A stretch of DNA of 64,000 nucleotides from Oceanimonas marisflavi (GCF_003049725.1 NZ_QAGM01000004.1:1-64000), one strand, 5' to 3'. Positions 1 through 8,177 are shown, counted from the stretch's first letter. The notes: generated from the letters alone by a model not told the origin. A program made the numbers and translations.

Positions 1-101
1 CCTCTAAAGGGCCGTCCGAGACCAGGACGTTGATAGGCAGGGTGTGGAAGCGCTGTGAGGCGTGCAGCTAACCTGTACTAATGACCCGTGCGGCTTAACC
101 A
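1..101 (+). rRNA. rrl: 23S ribosomal RNA, 3' end (partial)
   Basis: The first ~100 bases match the 3' terminus of gammaproteobacterial 23S rRNA: a run ending in CTGTACTAATGACCCGTG then CGGCTTAACC corresponds to the E. coli end GTGAGGCTTAACC. The gene enters from the left edge, so only the last domain VI helix region is present. It is followed by 5S, tRNA-Thr and another 5S, so this is the distal end of an rRNA operon. The exact 3' end is uncertain by a few bases. Confidence 0.95.
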
Positions 102-185
102 TACAACACCCAAGAAGTGTGAGACCTTGCAGGCTCAAGAGCACAACATATTCATCATCAAAGTTTTTTCCGAATTACGATTTTA

Positions 186-304
186 TGCCTGGCGGCCATA
201 GCGTTGTGGAACCACCTGACTCCATGCCGAACTCAGCAGTGAAACGCAACCGCGCCGATGATAGTGTGGCAGCTGCCATGTGAAAGTAGGTCACTGCCAG
301 GCAC
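186..304 (+). rRNA. rrf: 5S ribosomal RNA, copy 1
   Basis: Starts TGCCTGGCGGCCATAG and ends ACTGCCAGGCA, so the two ends form the closing helix I (TGCCTGGC with GCCAGGCA). The internal CCATGCCGAACTCAG and GCGCCGATGATAGTGTGG blocks are the usual 5S conserved loops. Length is about 118 nt. It lies 85 nt after the 23S end, the normal operon spacing. A second 5S with a different helix I follows after tRNA-Thr. Confidence 0.96.
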
Positions 305-313
305 CCAATTTCT

Positions 314-389
314 GCTGATATAGCTCAGATGGTAGAGCGCACCCTTGGTAAGGGTGAGGTCCCCAGTTCGATTCTGGGTATCAGCACCA
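314..389 (+). tRNA. tRNA-Thr (anticodon GGT)
   Basis: A 76-nt cloverleaf with encoded CCA. The acceptor stem is GCTGATA/TATCAGC, and the anticodon stem CACCC/GGGTG carries loop TTGGTAA (anticodon GGT, reads ACC/ACT). The T arm is CCCAG-TTCGATT-CTGGG. It is nearly the same as the E. coli thrV gene, which also sits between two 5S genes in rrnD. It is co-transcribed with the rRNA operon. Confidence 0.97.
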
Positions 390-394
390 AAATT

Positions 395-512
395 TGTTTG
401 ACTGCCATAGCGTTGTGGCCCCACCTGATCCCTTGCCGAACTCAGAAGTGAAACGCAACCGCGCCGATGATAGTGTGGCAGCTGCCATGTGAAAGTAGGT
501 CACAGTCAAACA
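395..512 (+). rRNA. rrf: 5S ribosomal RNA, copy 2 (diverged helix I)
   Basis: A second 5S gene lies 5 nt after the tRNA. The middle is almost identical to copy 1, but both ends differ: it begins TGTTTGACTGCC and ends CAGTCAAACA. These still pair perfectly over 10 bp, so the helix has changed on both sides. It also carries single changes in loop regions (CCCC for AACC, TTGCC for ATGCC). The 23S-5S-tRNA-Thr-5S order is that of E. coli rrnD. Confidence 0.95.
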
Positions 513-522
513 CTCTATTGCG

Positions 523-554
523 AAAAGCCCGATACAAGCGTATCGGGCTTTTTT
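523..554 (+). terminator. rRNA operon terminator
   Basis: AAAAGCCCGATAC, a four-base loop AAGC, then GTATCGGGCTTTTTT: a 9-bp GC-rich stem with a T run, 10 nt after the last 5S. Typical intrinsic terminator closing the rRNA operon. Confidence 0.93.
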
Positions 555-574
555 CGTTGTGGCTGATAATTGGC

Positions 575-605
575 TTGACCTTACCCCAAGGGGAAAGGTT
601 ATGGT
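575..605 (+). promoter_or_regulatory. CueR-type promoter with 19-bp spacer
   Basis: The -35 element TTGACC (575-580) and -10-like TATGGT (600-605) are separated by 19 bp, the over-long spacer of MerR-family promoters. The spacer is a dyad, ACCTTACCCC-AA-GGGGAAAGGT, matching the CueR/CopA-type operator ACCTTCC...GGAAGGT. It lies 34 bp before the cueR start, so CueR probably controls its own synthesis with copper and possibly read-through into ccoG. Confidence 0.8.
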
Positions 606-638
606 TGGGTGGTGTTTTTATCGCTTATGGAGCCAGTC

Positions 639-1052
639 ATGAATATCAGCAAGGTGTCTGAGCTGACCGGCCTGACCGCCAAAACCCTTCGTTACTATGA
701 GGCCATCGGCCTTGTTTCATCTCCTGATCGAGGCGCAAACGGCTACCGTCGTTACAACGATGCCCTGATCCGGCGTATTCGCTTTGTAAAAAATGCCCGG
801 GAAGCCGGGTTCAACCTGGATGAATGCCGGGAGTTACTGGCTTTACACGATAATGAGTGCAGAACCAGTGCGGAAGTGAAGGCGCTGACTCTGGCCAAAA
901 TCGAGGATATCGAACAGCGAATTGCTCATATGCAGAATATGCTGAAAGGTTTACGTCGCCTGGCTGATCAATGTCATGGCGACGGCAAGCCTGACTGCCC
1001 TATCATGGATGCGCTGGGCGGTGCGGGTGACGCTTGCCCGATGAAAGAGTGA
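639..1052 (+). CDS. cueR: CueR, copper-responsive MerR-family regulator
   Basis: A 137-residue MerR-family activator. The start at 639 gives MNISKVSELTGLTAKTLRYY, the usual MerR winged-helix N-terminus; an upstream in-frame start at 609 would add ten residues without family support. The metal loop holds Cys112 and Cys120 (QCHGDGKPDCP), the same positions as the Cu(I) ligands of E. coli CueR. Residue 77 is Ser, as in monovalent-metal sensors (divalent sensors have Cys). The C-terminus ends in a further Cys (DACPMKE). No copA or cueO is adjacent; the downstream neighbour is ccoG, also copper-linked. It is preceded by its own 19-bp-spacer promoter. Confidence 0.9.
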   Translation: MNISKVSELTGLTAKTLRYYEAIGLVSSPDRGANGYRRYNDALIRRIRFVKNAREAGFNLDECRELLALHDNECRTSAEVKALTLAKIEDIEQRIAHMQNMLKGLRRLADQCHGDGKPDCPIMDALGGAGDACPMKE

Positions 1053-1063
1053 TCTTGATCACC
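1048..1063 (+). promoter_or_regulatory. CRP/FNR-type palindrome upstream of ccoG
   Basis: GTGATC-TT-GATCAC (1049-1062) is a perfect palindrome overlapping the cueR stop codon. It contains the CRP core GTGA-N6-TCAC. It also fits TGAT-N4-ATCA, so it matches FNR except for the outermost base of each half. It sits about 120 bp before ccoG, a gene of micro-oxic respiration. Which regulator binds is inference; the G at the first position favours CRP. Confidence 0.55.
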
Positions 1064-1182
1064 TTTTCCTTCCCGTTTTTGGCGCAAAATGCGTCATAAG
1101 TCGTATTTTATCTGCATGTTAACAAGGGGTTACATCTTGTAGGCAGATTCAGACAGCAACCAGAGCAAAGATGTGAGCATGA

Positions 1183-2598
1183 ATGAACGATAAAAAGAGC
1201 AGAATCGACGTCAAGGACGTTACTCCGAAGAAGCGTTCCCACCGCCCCGCCGATGACGGCCATATCTACGTCAGGGCACAGGCCGGAAAATGGCAACGCC
1301 TGCGCAAGCAGATGGGCTGGCTGTTAATGTTGTTGTTTCTGGTGGGGCCCTGGATTCAGTGGAATGGTAACCAGGCAATTCTGCTGGATGTGGAGCAGCA
1401 ACGTTTTCATATTTTTGGCACTACCCTCTGGCCTCAGGACCTGACGCTGCTGGCCCTGCTGTTTATGGTGGCTGCCTTTGGTCTGTTTTTTCTGACCACC
1501 TTTCTTGGCCGGGTATGGTGTGGTTATTTATGCCCGCAAACAGTGTGGACCTTTATCTTTATCTGGTTTGAAGAAAAGTTTGAAGGCAGCGCCAACAAGC
1601 GCCGACAGCTCGACAAGGCTCCCTGGAGCTTTAACAAGATCTGGCGCAAGACTGCCAAGCATACCGGTTGGCTGGCAGTATCGCTGTTGACCGGATTTAC
1701 TTTTATCGCCTATTTCGTGCCGGCCCAGGAGCTGGCCTGGGGACTGCTGACCTTTTCCACCAGCTTCTGGGTGGGTTTCTGGGTGCTGTTCTTTGCCTTT
1801 TGTACTTATGGTAATGCAGGTTTTATGCGTACCATAATGTGTACCCATATGTGCCCCTATTCCCGTTTTCAGTCGGCCATGTTCGACAAGGACACCTATA
1901 TCGTCAGCTATGACGTTGAACGGGGTGAAAAACGGGGCCCACGCCCGCGCAAGAAGGATCCTAAAGAACTGGGGCTGGGCGACTGCATCGACTGTGATAT
2001 GTGCGTGCAGGTCTGTCCGGCCGGCATCGATATTCGCGACGGCCTGCAGTATGAATGCATCAACTGCGGAGCCTGTATCGATGCCTGCGATCAGACCATG
2101 GAGCGCATGGGCTACGAACCGGGTCTTATCAGCTATACCACAGAGCACAAGCTGGTGCATAAAGAGACCCATGTAGCCCGGCCCAAGCTGATTGGCTATG
2201 GCATTATCATGGTGATCATGCTGGCTGCCTTTGCCTTTATGGCCACCCGTATTATGCCCATGGGCCTGGAGGTCATTCGGGATCGTAACCAGCTCTATCG
2301 GGAGACGGTGGAAGGCATGGTGGAGAACACCTATACCCTCAAGCTGCTCAATAAGACCCTGACGCCGGCTACCTACCAGCTGAGTGTGGAAGGCATGGAA
2401 GAGGTTGAGTGGATTGGACCATCCGAAGTCAGCATTGAGGGCGGAGAGGTGCTGAGCCTGCCGGTCAGCCTGTCGGTGGATCCTTACCTGCTGAATTCAC
2501 CGGTGCAGGACATTGCCTTTGTGATGAGTCGCAAGGATGCCGGGGAAGACAAGACTTCGGTGCGCACCGAGAGCAAGTTCTTCAGCGCCCTGCGCTGA
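1183..2598 (+). CDS. ccoG: CcoG (RdxA/FixG), cbb3 oxidase accessory protein
   Basis: A 471-residue polytopic iron-sulfur protein needed for cbb3-type cytochrome c oxidase assembly; family work indicates that it reduces Cu(II) to Cu(I) for the oxidase. Hydrophobic segments lie near residues 45-60, 88-108, 162-180, 192-210 and 338-356. Paired Cys in membrane loops are C113/C117 (WCGYLCPQ) and C220/C224 (CTHMC). Two 4Fe-4S ferredoxin motifs follow (C268-C271-C274-C278 and C292-C295-C298-C302). The C-terminal ~100 residues form the FixG Ig-like periplasmic domain. No ccoNOP genes are in the window. A copper sensor directly upstream agrees with the copper role. It ends at its own terminator. Confidence 0.93.
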   Translation: MNDKKSRIDVKDVTPKKRSHRPADDGHIYVRAQAGKWQRLRKQMGWLLMLLFLVGPWIQWNGNQAILLDVEQQRFHIFGTTLWPQDLTLLALLFMVAAFGLFFLTTFLGRVWCGYLCPQTVWTFIFIWFEEKFEGSANKRRQLDKAPWSFNKIWRKTAKHTGWLAVSLLTGFTFIAYFVPAQELAWGLLTFSTSFWVGFWVLFFAFCTYGNAGFMRTIMCTHMCPYSRFQSAMFDKDTYIVSYDVERGEKRGPRPRKKDPKELGLGDCIDCDMCVQVCPAGIDIRDGLQYECINCGACIDACDQTMERMGYEPGLISYTTEHKLVHKETHVARPKLIGYGIIMVIMLAAFAFMATRIMPMGLEVIRDRNQLYRETVEGMVENTYTLKLLNKTLTPATYQLSVEGMEEVEWIGPSEVSIEGGEVLSLPVSLSVDPYLLNSPVQDIAFVMSRKDAGEDKTSVRTESKFFSALR

Positions 2599-2621
2599 TG
2601 CCAGACAAAGCATGCTAGAGT

Positions 2622-2648
2622 AAGCCGCAGTGACCCTGCGGCTTTTTT
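2622..2648 (+). terminator. Terminator after ccoG
   Basis: AAGCCGCAG, loop TGACC, CTGCGGCTT followed by T6: a perfect 9-bp stem with a T run, between ccoG and srkA. Confidence 0.9.
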
Positions 2649-2659
2649 ATTGGAGAAAT

Positions 2660-3628
2660 ATGGATTACTACCAACTGACCCCGGATGTGATCGACGAGGC
2701 GCTGGCGAGTGTGGGCATTTACGTGGATCGCGGTCTGATGGCGCTGAACAGTTACGAAAACCGGGTATATCGCTTTCAGTCTGAAGACGAGGGCACCCTG
2801 GTAGCCAAGTTCTATCGCCCCGGTCGCTGGACACAAGTTCAGATTGCACAGGAACTGGCTTTTGTGGCTGCGCTGGCCGGCGCGGGGGTGCGGGTAGCCG
2901 AGCCGCTGCAGCGTGATGAGCAGAGTCTGTTTGAATATCACGGTTTGTTGTTTTCGGTGTGGCGCTCGGTGCCGGCCCGGGCCTTTGAGCCGGATAATCT
3001 GGAGCACCTGGAAGCCCTGGGTGAGCAACTGGCCCGGCTGCACAGCGTTGGCGAAACTCTGGTGCTGGATCAGCGGCCAACAATGGATCCGGTGACTGAG
3101 CTGACTCACTCCCGTGGAGTACTGGCGCAACAGGCTGCCATTCCTGCCAGCCTGCGTGATGGTTTTTTCAGTGCTCTGGATCAGCTGATAAAAGGTGTTG
3201 GCGAACATTACCGGCCCGGTCCCCTTATTGCTATTCACGGTGACTGTCATGGCGGTAACCTGCTGTGGGAGCGTGGCCCCTGGCTGCTGGACTTTGACGA
3301 TTGCCGGCGCGGCCCGGCGGTGCAGGATCTGTGGATGATGCTGAGCGGTGACCGCAATGAGCAGCTGGTGCAGCTCGACACCCTGCTTGCCGGTTATGAG
3401 AATGTTCGCGAGTTCAACAGTGCCGAGCTGGCCCTGATTGAACCACTTCGTGCCACCCGTATGATCAACTATATGGCCTGGCTGGCGGCGCGCTGGCATG
3501 ATCCGGCCTTTCCGGTGGCGTTTCCCTGGTTCAATACCGAAGATTACTGGCGGCAGCAGACTCATGCCTTGATCGAGCAGAATCAGAGTCTTTCGGCGCC
3601 TCCGTTATCCTTGACCTCATGGAGCTGA
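2660..3628 (+). CDS. srkA: Stress response kinase A (YihE)
   Basis: A 322-residue protein kinase of the aminoglycoside phosphotransferase / choline kinase fold (E. coli SrkA has 328). The catalytic loop HGDCHGGN spans 193-200 and the metal-binding DFDD 211-214; a kinase N-lobe Lys lies in the TLVAKFYRP stretch (Lys50). The start at 2660 has GGAG eight bases upstream and gives MDYYQLTPD; the longer form would begin inside the ccoG terminator. In E. coli srkA lies directly before dsbA and is induced with it under Cpx envelope stress; the same order is kept here with a 42-bp gap. Known role: countering programmed death under stress. Confidence 0.93.
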   Translation: MDYYQLTPDVIDEALASVGIYVDRGLMALNSYENRVYRFQSEDEGTLVAKFYRPGRWTQVQIAQELAFVAALAGAGVRVAEPLQRDEQSLFEYHGLLFSVWRSVPARAFEPDNLEHLEALGEQLARLHSVGETLVLDQRPTMDPVTELTHSRGVLAQQAAIPASLRDGFFSALDQLIKGVGEHYRPGPLIAIHGDCHGGNLLWERGPWLLDFDDCRRGPAVQDLWMMLSGDRNEQLVQLDTLLAGYENVREFNSAELALIEPLRATRMINYMAWLAARWHDPAFPVAFPWFNTEDYWRQQTHALIEQNQSLSAPPLSLTSWS

Positions 3629-3670
3629 TTCCTTAACTTGGATCAGAATTAAATAAATGGGATCCATCCT

Positions 3671-4273
3671 ATGAAAAAGCTGATTTTTGCCTTTGTAACC
3701 ATGTTGCTTGTCCCTCTGGCCCATGCCGCTTCCGAATTTCAGGAAGGGGTGGAATATACCGTGGTCAGTGAAGTTCCCAGCAGCAAGCCGGAAGTGACCG
3801 AGTTTTTTTCCTATGTTTGCCCTCATTGCTACAGCTTTGAGCCGCTGATGGACAAGCTGGCCGAGCGTCTGCCCGATGCCGAAATCAACAAGGTACCGGT
3901 TGCCTTTCTGGGCCGTGACATGGGACCTGTGCTGCAGCGGGCCTACGGTGCCGCCGTGCTGCTGAAGGTGGAAGACAAGATCACGCCGGTGATGTTTGAT
4001 CGTATTCACCGCCAGAAGAAAATGCCGGCGTCTATTGACGACGTAAAGGATGTCTTTGTGGCAAATGGTGTGGATGCCAAGGACTTTGACGGTGTCGTCA
4101 ACAGTTTTGCTCTCAACGGCATGATCGCCAAATACGACAAACTCACCGACAAGTTCAAGATCCGCGGTACGCCTACCGTGATTGTGCGTGGCAAGTATGA
4201 GCTGAACATGGGCGAAATCGGTTCGGAAGACAGGTTTTACCGGGTGGTAGAATATTTGCTGTCTGCTGACTAA
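3671..4273 (+). CDS. dsbA: Thiol:disulfide interchange protein DsbA
   Basis: A 200-residue periplasmic oxidase that inserts disulfide bonds into exported proteins and is re-oxidised by DsbB. Signal peptide residues 1-19 (MKKLIFAF...PLAHA|A). The thioredoxin-fold active site is C50-P-H-C53, the DsbA signature CPHC, with the cis-proline loop RGTPTVIV near residue 165. It follows srkA closely, as in E. coli, and ends at a strong terminator that also closes the convergent minus-strand gene. Confidence 0.96.
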   Translation: MKKLIFAFVTMLLVPLAHAASEFQEGVEYTVVSEVPSSKPEVTEFFSYVCPHCYSFEPLMDKLAERLPDAEINKVPVAFLGRDMGPVLQRAYGAAVLLKVEDKITPVMFDRIHRQKKMPASIDDVKDVFVANGVDAKDFDGVVNSFALNGMIAKYDKLTDKFKIRGTPTVIVRGKYELNMGEIGSEDRFYRVVEYLLSAD

Positions 4274-4292
4274 AGTCGACGTGCAGTCAATG

Positions 4293-4320
4293 ACGGCCGG
4301 TAATTACCGGCCGTTTTTAT
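4293..4320 (+). terminator. Terminator after dsbA
   Basis: ACGGCCGGTAATTACCGGCCGT followed by TTTTAT. It is an 11-bp palindrome between the convergent dsbA and the small minus-strand gene, whose 3' end it overlaps. Confidence 0.88.
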
Positions 4321-4607
4321 TGTTGATCACGCGGGTGCTGCGGCATCGGCAAATCAATATCGTCGTGGCTGAAGGCGCTCCAGTGTTTGACTGGCAGGTG
4401 AAACAGGTAGAATTTTTCCCGGTGAGAATCAGTCACAAACCCCATGCCCAGCAGAGTCAGCTCAAAATGCACATCCGAGACAAACTGCTGGTTATAACGT
4501 TGCCGTCCCGAAAGCTCGGCAATATCGTCCCGGGTCAGATACACCCCTTCCCTGTGTTTGCCAAACCGTTCCTGCAGCCACTCGGAAAATTCCCTGGCAC
4601 TTTTCAT
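4317..4607 (-). CDS. Small conserved hypothetical protein
   Basis: A 96-residue soluble, charged protein that I do not recognise. The start at 4607 (MKSAREFSEWLQERFGKHR) has AGGAGA seven bases upstream; the frame is open further upstream only because it runs into comM sequence. It contains a predicted helical start, an acidic and basic middle (EGVYLTRDDIAELSGRQRYN) and a strand-rich end (FELTLLGMGFVTDSHREKFYLFHL), which looks like a small winged-helix type fold, but this is a guess. It lies 29 bp after comM on the same strand, so it is likely co-transcribed with it. No signal peptide or membrane segment. Confidence 0.6.
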   Translation of the reverse strand: MKSAREFSEWLQERFGKHREGVYLTRDDIAELSGRQRYNQQFVSDVHFELTLLGMGFVTDSHREKFYLFHLPVKHWSAFSHDDIDLPMPQHPRDQQ

Positions 4608-4636
4608 ATCTTCTCCTGAGATGCTGTTATTTATGG

Positions 4637-6148
4637 TTATTTTCGCAGTCGGGCCAGCAGTCTGTCCATGGCTCTGTAGCCGAGAGCTTCCATCAGGTGA
4701 GGGCGGCCAATATGTTGTTCTCCGGCAAGATCGGCAATGGTGCGGGCCACGCGGATCAGTTTGTGCCAGGCACGAATGGACAGTTTCATTTGCTGCAGTG
4801 CCTGCTCCAGAAAGGCGGCATCTTCGGCAGATAAGGGGCACAGTGCATCCAGTTCGGCAGCGCTGAGTCGGGCATTGGGTTTCCCCGCCCTGTGCTGTTG
4901 CCGTTCTCGGGCGGCCAGTACCCGGGCGCGGACCACGGCCGAGCCTTCTGATTTTTTTCTGGGCCGGCTCAGCTCCCCTGGTGGTAAAAGAGGAATTTCC
5001 ACCGACAGATCAAAGCGATCGATAAAGGGGCCGGAAATTTTGCCGAGGTAGCGCAAAATCTGCTCTGGTGAGCTGCGGGTAAGACCGTCCTGATAGTGTC
5101 CGCAAGGGCTGGGATTCATGGCGCCGATCAGCTGAAAGCGGGCAGGGAAGGTGACACTATGGGCTGCCCGGGAAATACTGATGGTACCGGTTTCCAGGGG
5201 CTCGCGCAGAGCATCGAGCACTCTGCGTTCAAACTCGGTGAGCTCATCGAGAAACAGCACACCATGATGAGCCAGGGAGATCTCTCCGGGTTTCGGATGA
5301 CTGCCGCCACCCACCAGTGCCGCTGCCGAAGAAGAATGATGAGGCTGGCGAAAGGCCCGTTGTCGCCAGCGGGCGAACTCCAGAGGCTGGCCGCTGATGG
5401 AGCGAATGGCAGCGGTTTCCAGCGCTTCTTCTTCGGTCATGGGGGGGAGCAGATCCGACAAGCGGCTGGCCAGCATGCTTTTGCCGGTACCCGGCGGACC
5501 CAGCAACAGCAGGTGATGCTCGCCGGCGGCGGCAATTTCCAGCGCCCGCTTGCCGGTTTCCTGTCCAATTACATCACTCAGGCAGGAGATGGCAACATGT
5601 TCGGTACTGTCAGCCGGTTCGGGGTGAGTGAGTTCACCTTCCTGCTGCAGCCAGGCGGTGATGTTCAGCAAATGGGAAGCCAGCAGTGCCGGGCTGGGGC
5701 TAAGCAGGCCGGCTTCGGTGCCGTTGGCGGCGGGAATGATCAGCCGGCGATCACTGTCGCGGGCGGCCAGCACCGCCGGCAGTACCCCCTTGATACCGCG
5801 CAGTTCACCGGTCAGGGCCAGTTCGCCGAGAAATTCCAGGCCGTCGAGGGATGAGTCCGGGATCTGCTCCGATGCGGCAAGAATGGCCATGGCAATGGGC
5901 AGATCGAAGCGGCCACCGTCCTTGGGCAAGTCTGCCGGTGCCAGATTAACGGTGATGCGCCGGGCCGGAAATTCAAAACCGGCGTTGATCAGAGCGCTGC
6001 GCACTCTGTCCCGGGCTTCCTTTACCGTGGTTTCCGGCAGCCCCACTATGTTAAATGCCGGCAGGCCATTGGCCAGATGGGCTTCCACCGTAACCAGGGG
6101 GGCGGTCACGCCCAGGCTGGCCCGGGCAAACACAACGGCAAGAGACAT
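4637..6148 (-). CDS. comM: ComM (YifB), Mg-chelatase-like AAA+ ATPase
   Basis: A 503-residue AAA+ protein: N-terminal Lon-protease-like S5 fold (residues 1-120, VGLPETTVKEARDRVRSAL), then a Mg-chelatase-type ATPase with Walker A GPPGTGKS at 217-224 and Walker B VLFLDE at 297-302, and a C-terminal Mg-chelatase domain. ComM is known as a hexameric helicase that drives branch migration during natural transformation, so this strain may be able to integrate foreign DNA. Its place upstream of and divergent from ilvL-ilvG is that of E. coli yifB. The start at 6148 gives MSLAVVFARASLG, the usual family start. Confidence 0.92.
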   Translation of the reverse strand: MSLAVVFARASLGVTAPLVTVEAHLANGLPAFNIVGLPETTVKEARDRVRSALINAGFEFPARRITVNLAPADLPKDGGRFDLPIAMAILAASEQIPDSSLDGLEFLGELALTGELRGIKGVLPAVLAARDSDRRLIIPAANGTEAGLLSPSPALLASHLLNITAWLQQEGELTHPEPADSTEHVAISCLSDVIGQETGKRALEIAAAGEHHLLLLGPPGTGKSMLASRLSDLLPPMTEEEALETAAIRSISGQPLEFARWRQRAFRQPHHSSSAAALVGGGSHPKPGEISLAHHGVLFLDELTEFERRVLDALREPLETGTISISRAAHSVTFPARFQLIGAMNPSPCGHYQDGLTRSSPEQILRYLGKISGPFIDRFDLSVEIPLLPPGELSRPRKKSEGSAVVRARVLAARERQQHRAGKPNARLSAAELDALCPLSAEDAAFLEQALQQMKLSIRAWHKLIRVARTIADLAGEQHIGRPHLMEALGYRAMDRLLARLRK

Positions 6149-6343
6149 AGGCTCATCCTTGAAATATTATTTTTAATTTGTGTGTTTTTTCAGTTTTTAT
6201 CACTGGTTGTGTATAAGCCTTGTTCGCATTTTTTTGTGAACCCGGCTCAGGAAAGTCTTGAGTAGTGTAGGACACTATGCTAGTTCTATAGGCCAGCCGC
6301 GCCGGGGACTCCGGCAGACGCACTCAATTTTTTGGTCGGTTTT

Positions 6344-6439
6344 ATGAATTCCATCGTACGCATCGTCAACATTATCGTGGTCCTAGTGGTGATTATTAAA
6401 TCTCCGCTCGGGGCACTGTGGTCTGACGAAAGCCGGTAA
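6344..6439 (+). CDS. ilvL: IlvL leader peptide of the ilvGMEDA attenuator
   Basis: A 31-codon leader ORF. Its middle reads [20 protein letters not shown], which aligns in style with the end of E. coli IlvL (VVVIIIPPCGAALG). It holds six Ile, six Val and three Leu codons, the three amino acids made by this operon. It is followed by a competing hairpin and a terminator before ilvG. The ribosome binding site is weak (GGTCGG). Ribosome stalling at Ile/Val/Leu codons when the charged tRNAs are scarce would favour read-through. Confidence 0.9.
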   Translation: MNSIVRIVNIIVVLVVIIKSPLGALWSDESR

Positions 6440-6489
6440 CCGGCCGACAACGAAGCACAAACCCCCGAGCCACTCGGGGGTTTTTTTTT
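6406..6489 (+). promoter_or_regulatory. ilv attenuator (antiterminator and terminator)
   Basis: The terminator stem is CCCCCGAG (6462-6469), loop CCA, CTCGGGGG (6473-6480), followed by nine T. Upstream GCTCGGGG (6406-6413), inside the end of ilvL, is perfectly complementary to CCCCGAGC (6463-6470), so it can steal the 5' arm of the terminator. A further small hairpin GCCGG-TAA-CCGGC surrounds the leader stop codon (6432-6444). This is the mutually exclusive structure expected of amino-acid attenuation. Confidence 0.88.
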
Positions 6490-6527
6490 ATAAAAACTTT
6501 GGCAGCAATACAGGGACAGCAAATCAC

Positions 6528-8177
6528 ATGAATGGCTCACAGTACATTGTCCAGACACTGAAACAACAAGGGGTAACCCAGATCTTCGGCTACCCCGGCG
6601 GTGCCATCATGCCGCTTTACGACGCCCTCTATGACGGCGGTGTGGAGCATTTGCTGTGCCGGCACGAGCAGGCCGCCGCCCTGGGCGCGGTGGGCTACGC
6701 CAGAGCCAGTGGTCAGGTGGGCGTGTGCATGGCCACCTCCGGTCCCGGCGCCACCAACCTGATCACCGGTCTGGCCGACGCCATGCTCGACTCCATTCCG
6801 GTGGTGGCCATTACCGGCCAGGTGCCCATGGCCGCTATCGGCACCGATGCCTTTCAGGAAGTGGACGTACTGGGCATGTCGCTGTCCTGCACCAAGCATT
6901 CCTATCTGGTAGAGAACGTGGAAGATTTGGGCGACATCATCGCCGAAGCCTTTGAAGTGGCCCGCTCCGGCCGGCCCGGTCCGGTGTTGATCGACGTGCC
7001 CAAAAACGTGCAGGTGGCGCTGGTGGAGCCGCGCCCCACCGAGCCCTGCACCACGGCCCCCAAGGCGCTGGACGAAGCCGCCCTGGCCAAGGCAAAGGCC
7101 ATGCTGGCCGAGGCCCGTCAGCCAATCCTCTATGTGGGGGGGGGCGTCGGCATGGGGAATGCCGAGGCAGAATTACGTGCTTTTGCCGAGCAAAGCGGCA
7201 TTCCCGCCGTGACCACCCTGAAAGGCATCGGCACCTTGAATCCGAACCACGAGCTGTTTTTGGGCATGCTGGGCATGCACGGAACAAAAGCGGCCAACCT
7301 GGCGGTTCAGCAGAGCGATCTGCTGATGGTGGTGGGCGCCCGTTTTGATGACAGGGTGACCGGCAAACTGGATGCCTTTGCGGTGAACGCCAGTGTCATT
7401 CACCTGGACAAGGATGCCTCCGAGTTTGGCAAGGTGCGTCATGCCCATGTGGGTATCGATGCCGAGCTGAAGGAGGTGTTGCCGCTGCTCACCGGTGAGC
7501 GTCTGGCCATTGACCCCTGGCGCGAGCAGTGCAAGGCGCTCAAGGCCGAGCACCAGTGGCGCTACGAGCACCCGGGCGAGGCTATCTTTGCCCCGCTGAT
7601 GCTCAAGCAGCTGAGCGAGGCGCTGGACGACACCGCCATGGTCAGCTGTGACGTGGGCCAGCACCAGATGTGGGTGGCCCAGCACATGCGTTTTACCAGC
7701 CCGCGCAATCACCTCAGCAGCGCCGGCCTGGGCACCATGGGCTTTGGTCTGCCTGCCGCCATCGGCGCCAAGCTGGCCCGCCCCGAGCACGAGTCGGTGC
7801 TGGTGTCCGGCGACGGCTCCTTCATGATGAATGTGCAGGAGCTGGGTACCCTCAAGCGCGCCCAGCTGCCGGTGAAGATGGTGCTGCTCGACAATCAGCG
7901 CCTGGGCATGGTGCGCCAGTGGCAGGAGCTGTTCTTTGACGGCCGCTTCAGTGAAACCATTCTGACCGACAACCCGGATTTTGTGGCCATGGCCGCCGCC
8001 TTTGGCATTCCGGGCGAAACCATTACCCGCAAGGAGCAGGTGCAGCCCGCCATCGCGCGCATGTTGCAGGCCGACACCGCCTACCTGCTGCATGTACGTA
8101 TTTCAGAGGAAGAAAACGTCTGGCCCCTGGTGCCGCCGGGCGTGGCCAACGATCAAATGATGGAGAGCAAATCATGA
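6528..8177 (+). CDS. ilvG: Acetolactate synthase II, large subunit
   Basis: A 549-residue ThDP enzyme making 2-acetolactate or 2-aceto-2-hydroxybutyrate, the first shared step of Val/Leu/Ile synthesis. The catalytic Glu47 lies in CRHEQAAAL and the ThDP/Mg motif GDGS...N begins at residue 428; the FAD/central domain is between. Unlike the frameshifted gene of E. coli K-12, the frame here is open throughout. It is the first structural gene after the attenuator and overlaps ilvM by four bases, so large and small subunits are translated together. Confidence 0.96.
   Translation: MNGSQYIVQTLKQQGVTQIFGYPGGAIMPLYDALYDGGVEHLLCRHEQAAALGAVGYARASGQVGVCMATSGPGATNLITGLADAMLDSIPVVAITGQVPMAAIGTDAFQEVDVLGMSLSCTKHSYLVENVEDLGDIIAEAFEVARSGRPGPVLIDVPKNVQVALVEPRPTEPCTTAPKALDEAALAKAKAMLAEARQPILYVGGGVGMGNAEAELRAFAEQSGIPAVTTLKGIGTLNPNHELFLGMLGMHGTKAANLAVQQSDLLMVVGARFDDRVTGKLDAFAVNASVIHLDKDASEFGKVRHAHVGIDAELKEVLPLLTGERLAIDPWREQCKALKAEHQWRYEHPGEAIFAPLMLKQLSEALDDTAMVSCDVGQHQMWVAQHMRFTSPRNHLSSAGLGTMGFGLPAAIGAKLARPEHESVLVSGDGSFMMNVQELGTLKRAQLPVKMVLLDNQRLGMVRQWQELFFDGRFSETILTDNPDFVAMAAAFGIPGETITRKEQVQPAIARMLQADTAYLLHVRISEEENVWPLVPPGVANDQMMESKS

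Noticed and set aside
6263-6277. TAGTGT-AGG-ACACTA palindrome before ilvL
   Set aside because: It lies near the likely promoter, but I could not assign -35/-10 elements with confidence and no known ilv regulator fits, so it is not claimed as an operator.
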